Shown here in pieces: positions 62,697 through 64,000 of a stretch of DNA of 64,000 nt. How positions within the stretch are numbered: position 1 is the first letter of the stretch; each line of letters opens with the position of its first letter. Source of the stretch: Sphingobacterium sp. CZ-UAM. GTDB taxonomy: Bacteria; Bacteroidota; Bacteroidia; Sphingobacteriales; Sphingobacteriaceae. Location: positions 62,001 through 126,000 of the forward strand of contig NZ_MTCM01000002.1 in NCBI RefSeq assembly GCF_002000245.1, written 5' to 3'. Position numbers and translations under genes: made by a program. The notes under the pieces were generated by a model. It saw only the letters and a list, made by a program, of their open reading frames with translations, was not told where the DNA came from and did no database searches.

Positions 62697-63461
62697 ATGA
62701 ATAGAATTGCGGAAATTAACGAATACATTGCTGCCGAACGCGAGGTATTATTGCAACACCCTTTGTATCGTAAAATCAAAACGATCAAGAATCTACGTTC
62801 TTTTACAGAAGGGCATGTGTATGCTGTATGGGATTTTATGTCTTTATTAAAAGCTTTACAGATTAAATTGACCTGTACAACATTGCCTTGGTTTGCAAGT
62901 GAACATCCATCAACACGTTATCTGATCAATGAAATTGTTTTAGCGGAGGAGTCCGACGAATATATTGATGGTCGCCGTTTGAGCCATTTTGAAATGTATT
63001 TGGACGCAATGAATGAAATGGGAGCTGATCTTCACCTTGTCAATAAGTTTATAACCCATGCTAAGCAATCTAAAAGTATTTTTGATGCCATCGCAGTGAC
63101 AACCTTGGATAAAAGGATCAAAGATTTTCTGAATTTTACATTTGAACTGATCGAAGAAGGCGAGGTACATAAAATTGCTGCTGCCTTTACATTCGGTCGT
63201 GAAGACCTTATCCCGGGAATGTTTACTTCCATCTTACAGGAATTGAAGTCCAACTTTCCTGAATCAAGCTTAGATAATTTTATCTACTATTTCCAACGTC
63301 ATATTGATCTGGACGGTGATGAACATGGTCCCTTGGCCATGCAGATGATCGGCGATCTGGCCAAAGACGATGATGAAAAGTGGGAGGAAATGAAAATAGT
63401 CAGTAAAGAGGCGCTTAAAAAGCGTATTGAACTCTGGAACGCAATAGAAGATTCCCTGTAG
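62697..63461 (+). CDS. DUF3050 family protein
   Basis: 254 residues, typical for DUF3050. Characteristic parts: HPLYRKIKTIKNLRSFTEGH (about 21-40), HVYAVWDFMSLLKALQ, NEIVLAEESDE, and late FGREDLIPGMFTSIL and YFQRHIDLDGDEHGPLAMQM. Spaced His and Glu residues (H40, E78/E84-type, H199-type) suggest a haem-oxygenase-like di-iron oxidase (HDO) fold, which is an inference. It is cytoplasmic and stands alone with its own promoter. Confidence 0.85.
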   Translation: MNRIAEINEYIAAEREVLLQHPLYRKIKTIKNLRSFTEGHVYAVWDFMSLLKALQIKLTCTTLPWFASEHPSTRYLINEIVLAEESDEYIDGRRLSHFEMYLDAMNEMGADLHLVNKFITHAKQSKSIFDAIAVTTLDKRIKDFLNFTFELIEEGEVHKIAAAFTFGREDLIPGMFTSILQELKSNFPESSLDNFIYYFQRHIDLDGDEHGPLAMQMIGDLAKDDDEKWEEMKIVSKEALKKRIELWNAIEDSL

Positions 63462-63521
63462 GGAACCTTCTATTGTTTGACATCTCTGTAAAAAGGATCG
63501 GTCTGGTAATTTTACAGAAAA

Positions 63522-64000
63522 TTATTCCGACAGCGAAGTTTTTAAGGCTTGGGCAAAAGCGCTGATAAATTCTGGATCCAAGGTATTGGAAAAGGTATTC
63601 ATATTTCCCAAGCTGACAATGAGTGCCGGTATTTTCGCTCCCCGTAAGATCGCGTGGCTATGGCTTTCAGCTGGTTTTTGCGTGTTCAATCCATGCTTTT
63701 GTAAATTTTGTGTGAGACGGAACGCGAGCTCGCGGCTTTGATCCTGTATCTTGGGCAGTTCAACCGCCTTTGGATACAGCAGGCCGATTGGCCGTTTGGC
63801 ATTGGAAGGGTCAACATCAAAATGGATCGAAATTAAGGCATCGCCAGTAAAGGCTGCACGGTCTTTGAGCATCATAAATTCGTCTTTCGAATGGGTCAAT
63901 ACAACCTGAAAACCTTCTTTTTCGAGTTCATTTTGAATCATTTTACAAGCCTGTAAAGTGAGATCTTTCTCTTTGAGCCCTTTGCTATTGGTGCCTCCAC
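63522..64000 (-). CDS. N-acetylmuramoyl-L-alanine amidase-like domain, 5' part outside window
   Basis: The frame stays open to the window edge, so the start lies beyond 64000; at least 159 residues are visible. Amidase_3 features: GGTNSKGLKEKDLTLQAC, EGFQVVLTHSKDEFMMLKDR, ALISIHFDVDPSN (Zn-ligand His) and PALIVSLGNMNTFSNTLD. In active enzymes the last motif reads VEVGFLSN with a catalytic Glu; here the Glu position is Ser, so activity may be lost or altered. It could also be the C-terminal domain of a larger protein. It is convergent with the DUF3050 gene. Confidence 0.8.
   Translation of the reverse strand, partial: GGTNSKGLKEKDLTLQACKMIQNELEKEGFQVVLTHSKDEFMMLKDRAAFTGDALISIHFDVDPSNAKRPIGLLYPKAVELPKIQDQSRELAFRLTQNLQKHGLNTQKPAESHSHAILRGAKIPALIVSLGNMNTFSNTLDPEFISAFAQALKTSLSE

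Overview
The window comes from a Bacteroidota chromosome, most likely Sphingobacterium or a close relative. The support is two SusC/SusD-type nutrient loci, TonB-dependent receptors with carboxypeptidase-regulatory-like N-termini, many lipoproteins, families typical of this phylum (DUF4783, DUF4959/5126/5000, DUF3050, DUF5362), almost no Shine-Dalgarno sequences, and several promoters of the Bacteroidota type TTTG/TTG-N18-20-TAnnTTTG. I saw no rRNA, tRNA, CRISPR array, integrase, transposase or prophage gene.

Layout. 1-2.2 kb: a partial YCF48/BNR-repeat secreted protein, degenerate 23-24 bp repeats and a pair of paralogous membrane proteins. 2.2-8.1 kb: a xylose operon (xylulokinase, xylose isomerase, Na+/solute symporter) divergent from a LacI-family regulator, with a perfect palindromic operator between them; the lacI 3' end is followed by a decayed second copy of itself. 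8.3-17.6 kb: gamma-glutamyltransferase family protein, 2H phosphoesterase, Nramp-UspA fusion transporter, long PurF-type enzyme, alpha/beta-hydrolase lipoprotein, DctA-type carrier. 17.8-30.6 kb: Lon, TPR protein, ferritin, a TonB receptor with a Cys/His-rich small protein (probable metal uptake), GpmI, DUF4783-NadC-PlsY, M48 protease. 30.7-38.8 kb: SusC/SusD locus with two accessory lipoproteins but no enzyme.

39-46.9 kb is the accessory-looking part: visibly A+T-richer, an Oar-like TonB receptor, two facing gene remnants, an unrecognised 521-residue lipoprotein and a possible structured RNA. 46.9-50.5 kb: PxpBCA (5-oxoprolinase) translationally overlapped with an Nramp-related transporter that lacks the metal-site motifs. 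50.6-61.1 kb: a carbohydrate locus with GH105, GH31, SusC, SusD, a FAS1-like lipoprotein and a PL6-type lyase. The GH105-GH31 pair and the SusC-PL6 block are preceded by the same promoter-proximal element, a 7-nt inverted repeat with identical 28-nt spacing and a nearly invariant 20-nt block, so the two units are probably co-regulated. 61.1-64 kb: an inverted-repeat-bounded 134 bp segment, small unknown proteins, a DUF3050 protein with a near-leaderless promoter and a partial Amidase_3 domain.

All calls are from reading sequence and translations; no database search was run. The best candidates for undescribed biology are the shared regulatory element of the second carbohydrate locus with its GH105/GH31/PL6 enzyme set, the 521-residue lipoprotein, the candidate RNA before pxpB, the Cys/His small protein plus receptor pair, and the paired membrane proteins.
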